Notes: a model not told the origin generated them from the letters alone. Shown: positions 55,009 through 62,826, counted from the stretch's first letter. The stretch: DNA of 64,000 nt from Candidatus Methanoperedens sp. (GCA_012026795.1 VEPM01000009.1:89778-153777), one strand, 5' to 3'. Numbers and translations: made by a program.

Positions 55009-55362
55009 ATGAGAGATGCTAGTGCTCCTCCAAAAAATCCCATTAACAAAGAAATAATCTTACAACAATTCATAGAATCAGTAAAGAAAAAATACAGCGA
55101 CAAAACCAAGGAAATCCTTCTCTTTGGTAGCTTTGCAAGAAGAGAAGCCACAGAGGAAAGCGATATAGATGTGCTTGTTATTACAAGCGGGAACAGGTTT
55201 GAAATGCAGAAAAACCTTTCAGAAATAACTGTTGAAATTTTGCTTCAGACTGGAGTGTATATATCGGCAAAAGCAGTATCAGTTGAAGAGTATTCTTTCA
55301 TGAAAAAAATAAACACCGGATTTTACCAGAACATTGCAAGAGAGGGTGTGGCGATTGGATGA
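55009..55362 (+). CDS. mntA: Minimal nucleotidyltransferase (MNT antitoxin) within the CRISPR locus
   Basis: The product is a 117-residue pol-beta nucleotidyltransferase with GSFARREATEESDIDVLV (the catalytic Asp pair is DID). A strong AAGGAGG ribosome site is 10 bases before the ATG. It starts 97 bases after csm6; the gap is C-rich and shows no gene. It overlaps the HEPN gene and lies between csm6 and cas1, where it may stabilise the CRISPR locus or be a passenger. Confidence 0.88.
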   Translation: MRDASAPPKNPINKEIILQQFIESVKKKYSDKTKEILLFGSFARREATEESDIDVLVITSGNRFEMQKNLSEITVEILLQTGVYISAKAVSVEEYSFMKKINTGFYQNIAREGVAIG

Positions 55363-55750
55363 AGCCGGGCTTCTCATAAAAGAAGCGGAATCAAAATTCA
55401 TTTCTGCAACATTCCTATTTGAAAAAAGAATGTATAGCGATGCCATTAGCAGGGCATACTACAGCATGCACTACTCAGCGCGGGCACTGCTGAGTACCAG
55501 GAATATTTTCCCAAAAACCCACAAAGGGGTCATTGCACAGCTTGGTCTGGAATTTGTAAAAGAGGGTATTATTGAGGATTATTACCTGAAAGCGATAAGC
55601 ACTGCAAGAGAGATACGCGAAAGGGCTGACTATGGGATAGGATATGAATTCACACACGAAGAAGCCGAGAGTGTAATTGAGTATTCGGAACGGTTTCTTG
55701 GGATTGTAAAGAAAGCCATAAAAGAAATTTCAAGTACGAAAAAGGATTAA
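55355..55750 (+). CDS. hepT: HEPN-domain toxin within the CRISPR locus
   Basis: This is a helical HEPN protein of 131 residues. AISRAYYSMHYSARALL and REIRERADYGIGYEF are typical of the HEPN partners of MNT. I chose TTG 55355 because GAGAGGG (55340-55346) lies 8 bases upstream; GTG 55346 and TTG 55334 are alternatives. It overlaps the MNT gene by 8 bases. The next gene is cas1, 7 bases further on, so the pair and the adaptation genes appear to be one unit. Confidence 0.87.
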   Translation: MDEAGLLIKEAESKFISATFLFEKRMYSDAISRAYYSMHYSARALLSTRNIFPKTHKGVIAQLGLEFVKEGIIEDYYLKAISTAREIRERADYGIGYEFTHEEAESVIEYSERFLGIVKKAIKEISSTKKD

Positions 55751-55757
55751 TGAAATC

Positions 55758-56801
55758 ATGGATCGCCTCGTAATCGACGGCTGGGGAAAGTTCATCGGCA
55801 CAGACCATGAACAGATAATCGTAAAAGAAAAAAAGGATGGTGTAAATACCGTCATACATAGATGCATCCCCCAGGACCTGCGCCAGGTAGTGATCTCAGG
55901 CAGGGGCAGCATAAGCACCGATGCCATCGAGCTTCTGGCTGAACACGGCGTGGATGTGGTTCTGATAGACTGGCGCGGCCAGGTCACAGCCTATATTTCC
56001 CCGCCTCAGATGAGAACTGTGAACACCCGGCGCGAGCAGTACCGTGCTTTCGATACTCCTGCTGGCACAGTGCTTGCAAAGGAGTTCATTAATGCAAAGC
56101 TGCACAACATGTCCGCTACTCTTGGTACACTTTCAAAATCCAGAAAAGATACATTCCCGGATTCAGCAGAAGCGCTAAAAATAGCCAGGGATGCGGCCAA
56201 TGTCTGGATAGACAAACTTGAAAAGCTGAATATCAAAGGCAAGTCATGCAGTGACATGAGAGAGACCATCATGGGTTATGAGGGAAATGCATCTGCTTCC
56301 TACTGGAAATCTATCTTAGCGATAATTCCAGATGAGTTTGGCTTTAAAGACAGGAGCGGAAGATACGCTGCCGATCCTGTCAATGCCATGCTGAACTACG
56401 GCTATGGAGTGCTTGAAGGCGAATGCTGGCGTGCAATCCATTACTCAGGTCTTGATCCCTATGGCGGTTTCCTGCATGTAGATCGACCAGGTAAAGCCAG
56501 CCTTGTCTATGATATCATGGAAGAGTTCAGGCAGCAGATAGTAGATAAGTCGGTTATAAAGATTTTTTCACTTGGACAGGTAAAACCTGATGATTTCACC
56601 ATCGAAAATGGGATATGCAAAATGGCTGATGGCGCACGCAAGCTGCTATTGAATGAACTTTTGACCAAGCTTGAAAGCCAGGTGAGATATGAGGATAAGA
56701 ACCTTAAATGGACTGATCTTATCCTTAACCAGGCCCGGGATGTTGCTCAATTCCTGAGAGGAGATTCTAAAACATATAAGGGGTTCTGGCTACGATGGTA
56801 G
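55758..56801 (+). CDS. cas1: Cas1 integrase
   Basis: This is the integrase of the adaptation complex, 347 residues. The metal ligands are in place: E175 (GYEGNASASYW), H228 (IHYSGLDPYGGFLH) and the acidic DIMEEF segment about 25 residues later. The N-terminal beta domain carries VVISGRGSISTDAIELLAEH. AAGGA lies 12 bases upstream of the ATG. It overlaps cas4 by 7 bases. Its partners cas2 and csa1 are 10 kb upstream. Confidence 0.96.
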   Translation: MDRLVIDGWGKFIGTDHEQIIVKEKKDGVNTVIHRCIPQDLRQVVISGRGSISTDAIELLAEHGVDVVLIDWRGQVTAYISPPQMRTVNTRREQYRAFDTPAGTVLAKEFINAKLHNMSATLGTLSKSRKDTFPDSAEALKIARDAANVWIDKLEKLNIKGKSCSDMRETIMGYEGNASASYWKSILAIIPDEFGFKDRSGRYAADPVNAMLNYGYGVLEGECWRAIHYSGLDPYGGFLHVDRPGKASLVYDIMEEFRQQIVDKSVIKIFSLGQVKPDDFTIENGICKMADGARKLLLNELLTKLESQVRYEDKNLKWTDLILNQARDVAQFLRGDSKTYKGFWLRW

Positions 56802-57376
56802 AGGAGATGCTTGCAGTAAGCGATATTACTCAATATTTTTATTGTCCTCGCAAGGTGTATTTTATGAAAACGCTTGGCATCAAGATCAGAGCTAAACCAA
56901 AGATGGATATGGGCAAAGAAGAACATGAAAAGGAGCACCGCCGCGTCAAAGAGAGAAACACAGTATATGGCTTTCCAGAAGAGAAGATAGCTCAGGTTAT
57001 CCATGACCTTGCTGTGGAGGATATTAAAACAGGTCTTTATGGTATGGTGGATACGACGATCATAATGAAAAGCAAAGAAGTGGTTCCAGTAGATGTTAAA
57101 TATACAGATGCAGAGAGCGTTAGAATAAATTGGAAAAAACAGTTAATAGCTTATGCTATCCTCCTGGACTCCAGATTTGAGACAACAGTAAGAAGAGGAT
57201 TTGTTTATTTACCGGCAAAACACCGGCAAATACTGGTTGATATTCCCGATGAAGCCAAGGCCGTATTAAAACAGGATATAATAAAGATAAAAGCTCTGAT
57301 CGATAGTGAAAAGATGCCACCTATTTCGAAGGGAAATCAGTGTGGTTACTGTGAGATGAAGAAATTCTGTACCTGA
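56795..57376 (+). CDS. cas4: Cas4 (Fe-S exonuclease)
   Basis: This is a RecB-like nuclease of 193 residues. The Cys ligands are C27 (YFYCPRKVYF) and the C-terminal CGYCEMKKFC, and the catalytic lysine is in PVDVKYTD. It processes prespacers with Cas1-Cas2 and helps choose those with a PAM. The locus also has the related csa1, so two Cas4-family nucleases are available. It ends 112 bases before the first CRISPR repeat. Confidence 0.94.
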   Translation: MVEEMLAVSDITQYFYCPRKVYFMKTLGIKIRAKPKMDMGKEEHEKEHRRVKERNTVYGFPEEKIAQVIHDLAVEDIKTGLYGMVDTTIIMKSKEVVPVDVKYTDAESVRINWKKQLIAYAILLDSRFETTVRRGFVYLPAKHRQILVDIPDEAKAVLKQDIIKIKALIDSEKMPPISKGNQCGYCEMKKFCT

Positions 57377-57488
57377 GATTGTGCAGACCTTGATAAATAC
57401 CCTTACGATTTTTAGACCTTCACAAATGGCCCTGGGATTCAAGGCAATAGGAAGCTTTAAACCGCAATAAAGCCTTGTTTTATTGGCT
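57377..57488 (+). promoter_or_regulatory. CRISPR leader
   Basis: The 112 bases between cas4 and the first repeat are non-coding. They contain two related motifs, ACCTTGATAAATAC (57387-57400) and ACCTTCACAAATGG (57416-57429), and an imperfect CAATAAA/TTTATTG hairpin next to repeat 1. The leader position is inferred because the opposite end carries the variant terminal repeat and the repeats end in an ATTGAAA-type tag on the plus strand. Confidence 0.65.
57416..57427 (+). promoter_or_regulatory. ACCTTCACAAAT motif, copy 3 (CRISPR leader)
   Basis: The 12-base string is identical to the one in the cas3'/ATPase intergenic region and differs by one missing base from the copy upstream of csa3. A related copy lies 29 bases before it in the leader. 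It is 73 bases upstream of repeat 1. Confidence 0.4.
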
Positions 57489-58187
57489 ATTTCAGAGCGC
57501 TTCCTCGCAAAATGAGGATTGAAATTTCTTATAACCTCAAATCACCATCTCTTTACTGAATATTTCAGAGCGCTTCCTCGCAAAATGAGGATTGAAATAA
57601 TGTAACAATTTGAATGCCAGAACCTTCTGGTTGTTATTTCAGAGCGCTTCCTCGCAAAATGAGGATTGAAATCTGAGTGATAGAACTTTCTGTTTCTTTT
57701 CTGCCAATGATTTCAGAGCGCTTCCTCGCAAAATGAGGATTGAAATATTGATCTTATAATGGTTAAATTGACTTTATCTAAAATTTCAGAGCGCTTCCTC
57801 GCAAAATGAGGATTGAAATCTATGCGCGACTCGCGCAACGTTATCAGTCTGGCCAATTTCAGAGCGCTTCCTCGCAAAATGAGGATTGAAATTTAATATC
57901 TATATTACCATTACCTAAAAGGTAATCAATTTCAGAGCGCTTCCTCGCAAAATGAGGATTGAAATTCGTGTTGCTGCAACAATTCCAATATTATTATGTT
58001 AATTTCAGAGCGCTTCCTCGCAAAATGAGGATTGAAATAGTACTGTACCCGCGATGCAGAATTGACGGCCGAGTTGATTTCAGAGCGCTTCCTCGCAAAA
58101 TGAGGATTGAAATACTAAATCTTCTTGCCATAATTTACTCCTTTTTTCCGATTTCAGAGCGCTTCCTCGCAAAATGAGGATTGAAAC
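57489..58187 (+). CRISPR. CRISPR array, 10 repeats of 37 bp, 9 spacers
   Basis: The repeats start ATTTCAGAGCGC and end GAGGATTGAAAT. They begin at 57489, 57562, 57636, 57710, 57783, 57856, 57929, 58002, 58077 and 58151. Nine are identical; the tenth ends in C instead of T (ATTGAAAC). The repeat ends are inverted (ATTTCA/TGAAAT) and the middle can fold TCCTC/GAGGA. Spacers are 36-38 bases (36, 37, 37, 36, 36, 36, 36, 38, 37). The array is probably read left to right from the leader at 57377-57488. Cas6 would leave the usual 8-base tag ATTGAAAT on the crRNAs. Confidence 0.98.
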
Positions 58188-58188
58188 A

Positions 58189-58222
58189 TTTATATATCCC
58201 CCCACCTATAGTTCTATAGGTG
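58189..58222 (+). promoter_or_regulatory. VapBC promoter with palindromic operator
   Basis: The TATA box TTTATATA (58189-58196) starts one base after the last CRISPR repeat. A perfect inverted repeat, CACCTATAG/CTATAGGTG with a 2-base gap (58203-58222), covers the predicted start of transcription just before ATG 58227. This is the arrangement expected for autorepression by the VapB-VapC complex. Confidence 0.6.
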
Positions 58223-58226
58223 AAAA

Positions 58227-58427
58227 ATGGTAACCTCCATCCAGATGCATGAAGATATCATAAAGGAATTGAACGCTTTAAAGAAGGAATTAAATCTCAA
58301 ATCCTACGAAGAGGTTATCAGGGCACTTCTTAGATCAGAGAAGAGGCTTAAAAAATCATATTTTGGGACGTTCACTGAGCTTGATGAATTCAAGAGGGAT
58401 GAGGAAGAAGATGACTGTGCTGGTTGA
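58227..58427 (+). CDS. vapB: VapB-type antitoxin
   Basis: The product is 66 residues with a ribbon-helix-helix-type DNA-binding start (MVTSIQMHEDIIKELNALKK, then LKSYEEVIRALL) and a Lys/Glu-rich C-terminal arm that would bind VapC. The transcript looks leaderless, with the operator palindrome covering the start site. It overlaps vapC by 17 bases. The TATA box abuts the end of the CRISPR array. Confidence 0.8.
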   Translation: MVTSIQMHEDIIKELNALKKELNLKSYEEVIRALLRSEKRLKKSYFGTFTELDEFKRDEEEDDCAG

Positions 58428-58803
58428 TTCCTGGGCATGGATCGAGTATTTTAAAGGAACTCTGGCTGGTGAAAAGGTCAAGGAATTATTAGAAAACTCA
58501 CAGGATAAGATAATTGTAAGTACGGTAAATATTGCAGAAGTGTATAACTCATTTCTGAGGGATTATTCTTATCCGGATAACAATCGCTATGCGAAGGCTT
58601 CAAGGAATGCGATAAAACAAAGGTCATATATCTGTGAGGTCGATGAAAAGATCGCTGTTGATTCTGCAAAGATAATGCATGAAAAGAAATGGGGTCTTGG
58701 GGATTCTATAATATATGCAACCGCAAAACGAGAAGAAGCAAAGGTAATGACTGGAGATCCGCATTTCAGGGGCTTAAGTGATGTTATATTCCTGGAAAGG
58801 TGA
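58411..58803 (+). CDS. vapC: VapC PIN-domain toxin
   Basis: This is a PIN endoribonuclease of 130 residues. Acidic residues are at the expected sites: D6 (VLVDSWAWIEYF), E in NIAEVY, D in GLGDSIIYATA and D in MTGDPHF. ATG 58411 is preceded by GAGGAAGAAG inside vapB. It probably cleaves tRNA or rRNA when freed from VapB. Confidence 0.9.
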   Translation: MTVLVDSWAWIEYFKGTLAGEKVKELLENSQDKIIVSTVNIAEVYNSFLRDYSYPDNNRYAKASRNAIKQRSYICEVDEKIAVDSAKIMHEKKWGLGDSIIYATAKREEAKVMTGDPHFRGLSDVIFLER

Positions 58804-58869
58804 AAAATCACAGTGAGCCCTTCTGGGGTATGTGGAGCATGAAGAAAATTAATAAATGGGGTAACTAAT

Positions 58870-59841
58870 ATGTGGAATTCAAACGAGGAACTGGATATCG
58901 AAAAAGCAGGTGATGATGCAAACAAGCTTATACTGCTTGGTTCTGCCCTGAAAGCAGGAATATTCCAGGCTCTTGAGACGGAAAAGCCTCTAGCCACCCT
59001 TAAGGAAGAACTCAAAGCTGATGAGAGAGCTCTTTTCATCGTGCTTGAGGCACTCTGTTCATTGGGATATGTTGTTAAATCGGACGGCAGGTATGTAATT
59101 GCCAGAAAGGCTCGTCCCCTTTTCCTTCTGCAAGGCGAAGAATACGCAGGCGGTTATCTGCCGCATCTTATGAACATATTGAAATCATGGCTTGCGCTTC
59201 CTGAAATTATCAGGGGAGAAAGGCCGGAAAGAGAACCTGTTCCCCGCGATATCCCGGTTTTTATGCATGCTATGGCATCAAGGCCGGATACGATAGCAGA
59301 GGAGGCAGTAAGCCAGATCCTGAGCAGGAAAAAAGATGCGAAGAATGTCCTTGATCTTGGCGGAGGCCCTGGAAAATATTCAAGAGCTTTTGTTGAAAGA
59401 GGGCTAAGGGCAGTTCTTTTTGACATGGGAGAAGTAATCGATTATGTCAGTACAGCATTCAATCTGAACCAGATAGAGAATCTTGTCCTTGTAAAAGGGG
59501 ATTTCATAAAAGACATTGAAAATGTTCTTAACGAAAAGTTTGATATTGTTTTCATGGGAAATATTTGACATATTTATTCTGAAAACAATAACAGAAAACT
59601 TATCAGGCAGGTTTATAATTTACTGAATAAGAAAGGGATGATAGCAATAGAGGATTTCGTTCGCGGACGAAGCCCGCACGCTGAGATTTTTGCAGTAAAT
59701 ATGCTTGCGAATTCGGAAGAAGGAAATACCTGGTCTGAGGCTCAGTACAGGGAATGGCTCAAGGACGGGGGATTCCAGGGGATTGAAGTTATTGATCTTG
59801 CAAAGAAGGGAAAACAGCTTATTCTGGGATTCAAAGGTTGA
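58870..59841 (+). pseudogene. O-methyltransferase-like gene interrupted by one in-frame TGA
   Basis: The frame opens at ATG 58870 and reads through a winged-helix dimerisation domain and a SAM domain (LDLGGGPGKYSRAF) to FMGNI, then TGA at 59566-59568. The same frame is open after it (HIYSENNNRKLIRQVYNL and on) to TGA at 59839-59841. Joined, it is a normal-length methyltransferase of about 323 residues. The TGA sits where family members have a leucine or similar residue before HxxxxxN, so a single T-to-G change of TTA would explain it. TGA is an ordinary stop elsewhere in the window. Pseudogene or sequencing error are the simplest readings; a recoded codon is possible. Confidence 0.75.
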
Positions 59842-59872
59842 AATAAGTGTGAAATGTCATGATTTTTAATAT

Positions 59873-61045
59873 ATGAACTTCATTAAAGAATATTACATGC
59901 AAAAAACGGCGAAAAACGAAAAGCTCTTCTCAAAGGACTTTGTCCTTACAAGCCTTTCAACATTTACTCTTTTTGCAAGTTTTTATTTCCTTCTTATCAC
60001 TCTTCCGATTTACATTCAGAAAATTGGCGGTACTGAATCCGAAATCGGATTGATCATAGGTGTTTTTACTATATCCGCAGTGGCACTTCGACCGTTCATA
60101 GGGCAGGAGGTTGACAGACGTGGAAGAAAAATAATTCTCATAGTGGGCCTCATTGTTTTCCTGATATCCATGCTTCTTTATGATTATACGAAGAGTGTTA
60201 TCTCTTTACTTCTTCTCAGGATGCTTCATGGGGTTGCCTGGGGGGCTGCAACAACCGCAGCAAACACTCTTATAGCTGATATCGCTCCTCCAAACAGGAG
60301 AGGCGAGGCCATGGGTGTATTCGGAATGGCCTCCAACGTCGCCATGGCGATAGGCCCTGCATTAAGCATGATACTGCTTCAGGCGTATGACTTTCCTATT
60401 CTTTTTTCAATAGGCGCAGGCATTGCACTTGTATCTTTGCTTCTTGCACTTCCGATAGCTGAAACCATGGTTGTGCGTCCGAAAACATCTCTTTTCAGCA
60501 AAGAGGCGTTATTTCCATCAGCGCTTATGTTCACAGTCTCATTAACATATGGTTCAATAGTTTCGTTTCTTTCACTGTTTGCCGAGAAACAGGGGATGGC
60601 AAACCCGGGAATTTTTTTTACAGTATTTGCTGCGACCCTCATTCTTGTAAGGGCTCTTGCAGGTAAACTATCAGATATAAAAGGAAGAAAATATGTAATA
60701 ATACCAGGGATGGTTGTTATTTCCGCAGGTCTCTGGGTTTTATCGACAGCAAGCGCTCTTGAGAGTTTTCTCACATCCGCGTTTCTTTACGGTCTTGGTT
60801 TTGGGCTTGTGCATCCGTCGCTTATGGCATATCTTGTTGACAAAGTGAGTGACAAGGGCCGCGGCGCTGCCATGGGTACGTTTACAGCAGCTTTTGACCT
60901 TGGGATTGGAGTGGGTTCTATCATTCTTGGTTTAGTCCTGCAATACTATGGTTTCCATATCATGTATACACTCAGCGGCCTGATAGTGTTAACAGGCGCG
61001 ATTGTTTTAATAGCCGGTAACGGAAGGGCTTCGAGGCAGATATAA
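59873..61045 (+). CDS. MFS transporter
   Basis: This is a major facilitator of 390 residues with twelve helices. The loop signature GQEVDRRGRKIILIVGL lies between helices 2 and 3 and a second (AGKLSDIKGRKYVIIPG) in the other half. It has no clear ribosome-binding site; an ATG at 59897 is an alternative start. It is followed directly by the DUF457 gene (overlap of one base). The substrate is unknown. Confidence 0.88.
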   Translation: MNFIKEYYMQKTAKNEKLFSKDFVLTSLSTFTLFASFYFLLITLPIYIQKIGGTESEIGLIIGVFTISAVALRPFIGQEVDRRGRKIILIVGLIVFLISMLLYDYTKSVISLLLLRMLHGVAWGAATTAANTLIADIAPPNRRGEAMGVFGMASNVAMAIGPALSMILLQAYDFPILFSIGAGIALVSLLLALPIAETMVVRPKTSLFSKEALFPSALMFTVSLTYGSIVSFLSLFAEKQGMANPGIFFTVFAATLILVRALAGKLSDIKGRKYVIIPGMVVISAGLWVLSTASALESFLTSAFLYGLGFGLVHPSLMAYLVDKVSDKGRGAAMGTFTAAFDLGIGVGSIILGLVLQYYGFHIMYTLSGLIVLTGAIVLIAGNGRASRQI

Positions 61046-62025
61046 TGGATCTTTTCACTCATGCGTTATTTCCATATCTGTTCGGGAATTATTTCAAAAA
61101 AAAGAAAGAAGAGATCACAGCTTTTGTTCTCGGCGGCATTGCCCCGGATTTTGATATTTTTCTCTTGTTGATACAATATCTTTACCCTACTTTTTTCCTG
61201 ATCACCCACAGGGGTATAGCCCATTCGATTTTCTTTGGGTTTTTCACCGGGGTTATTGTATTATATCTTGCTTCCAGTAACGCTATTAAGAAGAGAATTC
61301 AGAAGTACATCGATTTTAAACCCGTATTCTCGCGCCGCAACATAGTGTATGCTTTCGCAGGTATTGTTGTCCACCTTGCCCTTGATTATTCAACATCAGG
61401 AGGTATACCGCTGTTTTATCCGTTTGATACGACAAGATATTCTGCCGAATTATTCTTTTATACGGACTTATATCTAACAATAGCCAGCCTGATAATGGTA
61501 ATATATTTATTCAGGAAGCCTTTCCGGACCAGGACAATTTCAAAATTCCTGATAATATTACTTCTCATTTCAGGTGGATTGGGCGCCCTGCGGTTTGCAG
61601 AAAAAAGCAATGCAGAGCAATTTTTCCATGATACTTCTATTAAATTATTTTCTACTATGAATCCCTTCAACTGGTATGCCCAGAAAGAAGAGAGTACGAA
61701 AATAGAAATATACGAATATAATGGTTTGAAAGGAACATCACAATACAATGATACTTTTCCGCGTTTGAACGTGATATCAGAAGGAGATGGTCTTGATAAT
61801 GCGCTTCAGCTTGCTGACGAACTTGCACAGTTAAAAATGTTCAGGTGGAGGGCGCATTCAGTGGCTGTCAACGCATCTTACGGCAATGGAACATGGTCGC
61901 TTGAATATTATGACCCGATCCAGAGAGCACAAATGAGGAATATACCGGGAATATTCAGAAGATCCGGAGCCCGATTCGGTTCACTTACTATAAACGTGAC
62001 CGGGGATAAAGCGGTTGCAAGGTAA
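61045..62025 (+). CDS. DUF457 (YdjM-type) membrane protein
   Basis: The product is 326 residues with about four membrane helices in the first half. The conserved metal-site pattern of the family is visible: DLFTHALFPYL, GGIAPDFDIF, HRGIAHSIFFG and HLALDYSTSGG, which supply His and Asp residues for a probable membrane-bound hydrolase. The C-terminal 130 residues are soluble. It overlaps the MFS stop by one base, so the two are co-translated. Confidence 0.88.
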   Translation: MDLFTHALFPYLFGNYFKKKKEEITAFVLGGIAPDFDIFLLLIQYLYPTFFLITHRGIAHSIFFGFFTGVIVLYLASSNAIKKRIQKYIDFKPVFSRRNIVYAFAGIVVHLALDYSTSGGIPLFYPFDTTRYSAELFFYTDLYLTIASLIMVIYLFRKPFRTRTISKFLIILLLISGGLGALRFAEKSNAEQFFHDTSIKLFSTMNPFNWYAQKEESTKIEIYEYNGLKGTSQYNDTFPRLNVISEGDGLDNALQLADELAQLKMFRWRAHSVAVNASYGNGTWSLEYYDPIQRAQMRNIPGIFRRSGARFGSLTINVTGDKAVAR

Positions 62026-62048
62026 CTGATAATTATATCAGACATGTT

Positions 62049-62462
62049 TTATATCAACCCATTCACGACCTCCACAGTTTTTATTCTTAAAAAATCCCGG
62101 TCAAAAGTTGCTATCTTCCTTATCCCCCTCTTCTCCATACATGCAAGATTCGAAGCATCCACAAAACTCAGCGCCGTGTTCTCTTGATGCGTAAAAATAT
62201 CCCACGTTCTTTCAAATACTTCGCTCGCTTTCATTATTTCAATTTCCCTGGCCTCAAGCAGGACATTTCCCACCTCCTTTGCAGCCTCCATACTTTTTCG
62301 GAGCGCCAGAGCGGTTGTGACTTCCGAGAACACAAATTCCGATATTACTCCGATCCCGTATTCCCCTGCGTTGAGTTTTTGAAAAATATTCACAGCCTTT
62401 TTGTGATTTGTATCATCAGCATTCTTATATGCAATAATCACGCTGGAATCAAGAAATATCAA
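62049..62462 (-). CDS. vapC: VapC-type PIN toxin
   Basis: This is a PIN-domain protein of 137 residues with D5 (MIFLDSSVIIAY), a Glu in ISEFVFSEV, D in SFVDASNLACM and D in ATFDRDFL. The start overlaps the stop of the antitoxin gene by 4 bases. It belongs to a different PIN subfamily from the VapC near 58.5 kb. Confidence 0.88.
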   Translation of the reverse strand: MIFLDSSVIIAYKNADDTNHKKAVNIFQKLNAGEYGIGVISEFVFSEVTTALALRKSMEAAKEVGNVLLEAREIEIMKASEVFERTWDIFTHQENTALSFVDASNLACMEKRGIRKIATFDRDFLRIKTVEVVNGLI

Positions 62463-62695
62463 ATTTGCTTCCGTTTATATAAAGCCTCATCGATCTCTTC
62501 ACTGAGATTTCGGAACTGGTCGCCAAAATGCTCTGGTTTGATATCAATTATACTTCTTCTCTTTTTCCCGGGAAGTCCAAGCCATTCACTGACCGCCTTT
62601 GTGACAGCTTCCCCTATGGAGATACCCTCTTCTGCGGCCTTTGTTTTTAATTTTTTGTAAACGAAAGGGTCAATGTTCCTGATTGTGGTGTCCAT
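62459..62695 (-). CDS. vapB: VapB-type antitoxin (ribbon-helix-helix)
   Basis: The product is 78 residues with an Arc-like start (MDTTIRNIDPFVYKKLKTKA, EEGISIGEAVTKAV) and a C-terminal arm for toxin binding. The ATG at 62695 immediately follows an 18-bp palindrome, and a TATA box lies at 62721-62728, so the mRNA is probably leaderless and autoregulated. A GTG at 62704 is less likely. It overlaps the vapC start by 4 bases. Confidence 0.85.
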   Translation of the reverse strand: MDTTIRNIDPFVYKKLKTKAAEEGISIGEAVTKAVSEWLGLPGKKRRSIIDIKPEHFGDQFRNLSEEIDEALYKRKQI

Positions 62696-62696
62696 G

Positions 62697-62714
62697 TGTA
62701 ACACATGTGTTACA
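62697..62714. promoter_or_regulatory. 18-bp perfect palindrome (VapB operator)
   Basis: TGTAACACATGTGTTACA reads the same on both strands. It lies between the TATA box (62721-62728, minus strand) and the vapB start at 62695, over the predicted transcription start, as expected for a ribbon-helix-helix repressor site. Confidence 0.65.
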
Positions 62715-62727
62715 TGAGAATATATAG

Positions 62728-62826
62728 TTATTGCTTCCCCTTTCTATATTGATAATGTTGATAGCCTTTTAATATGGTCACATATTCCCTGAGGTGTTCA
62801 AGTTTGGAGGCTATTTCGTCATTCAT
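62728..62826 (-). pseudogene. hepT: Truncated HepT (DUF86) toxin remnant
   Basis: The 32-codon frame starts with ATG 62826, overlapping the MNT stop by 4 bases (ATGA), as HepT genes normally do. Its start (MNDEIASKLEHLREYVTILK, then GYQ) is a typical DUF86 N-terminus of a protein that should be about 130-140 residues, but it ends after KGKQ with TAA. The truncation falls on the TATA box of the vapBC unit, so the rest of the toxin was lost at this junction. Confidence 0.65.
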
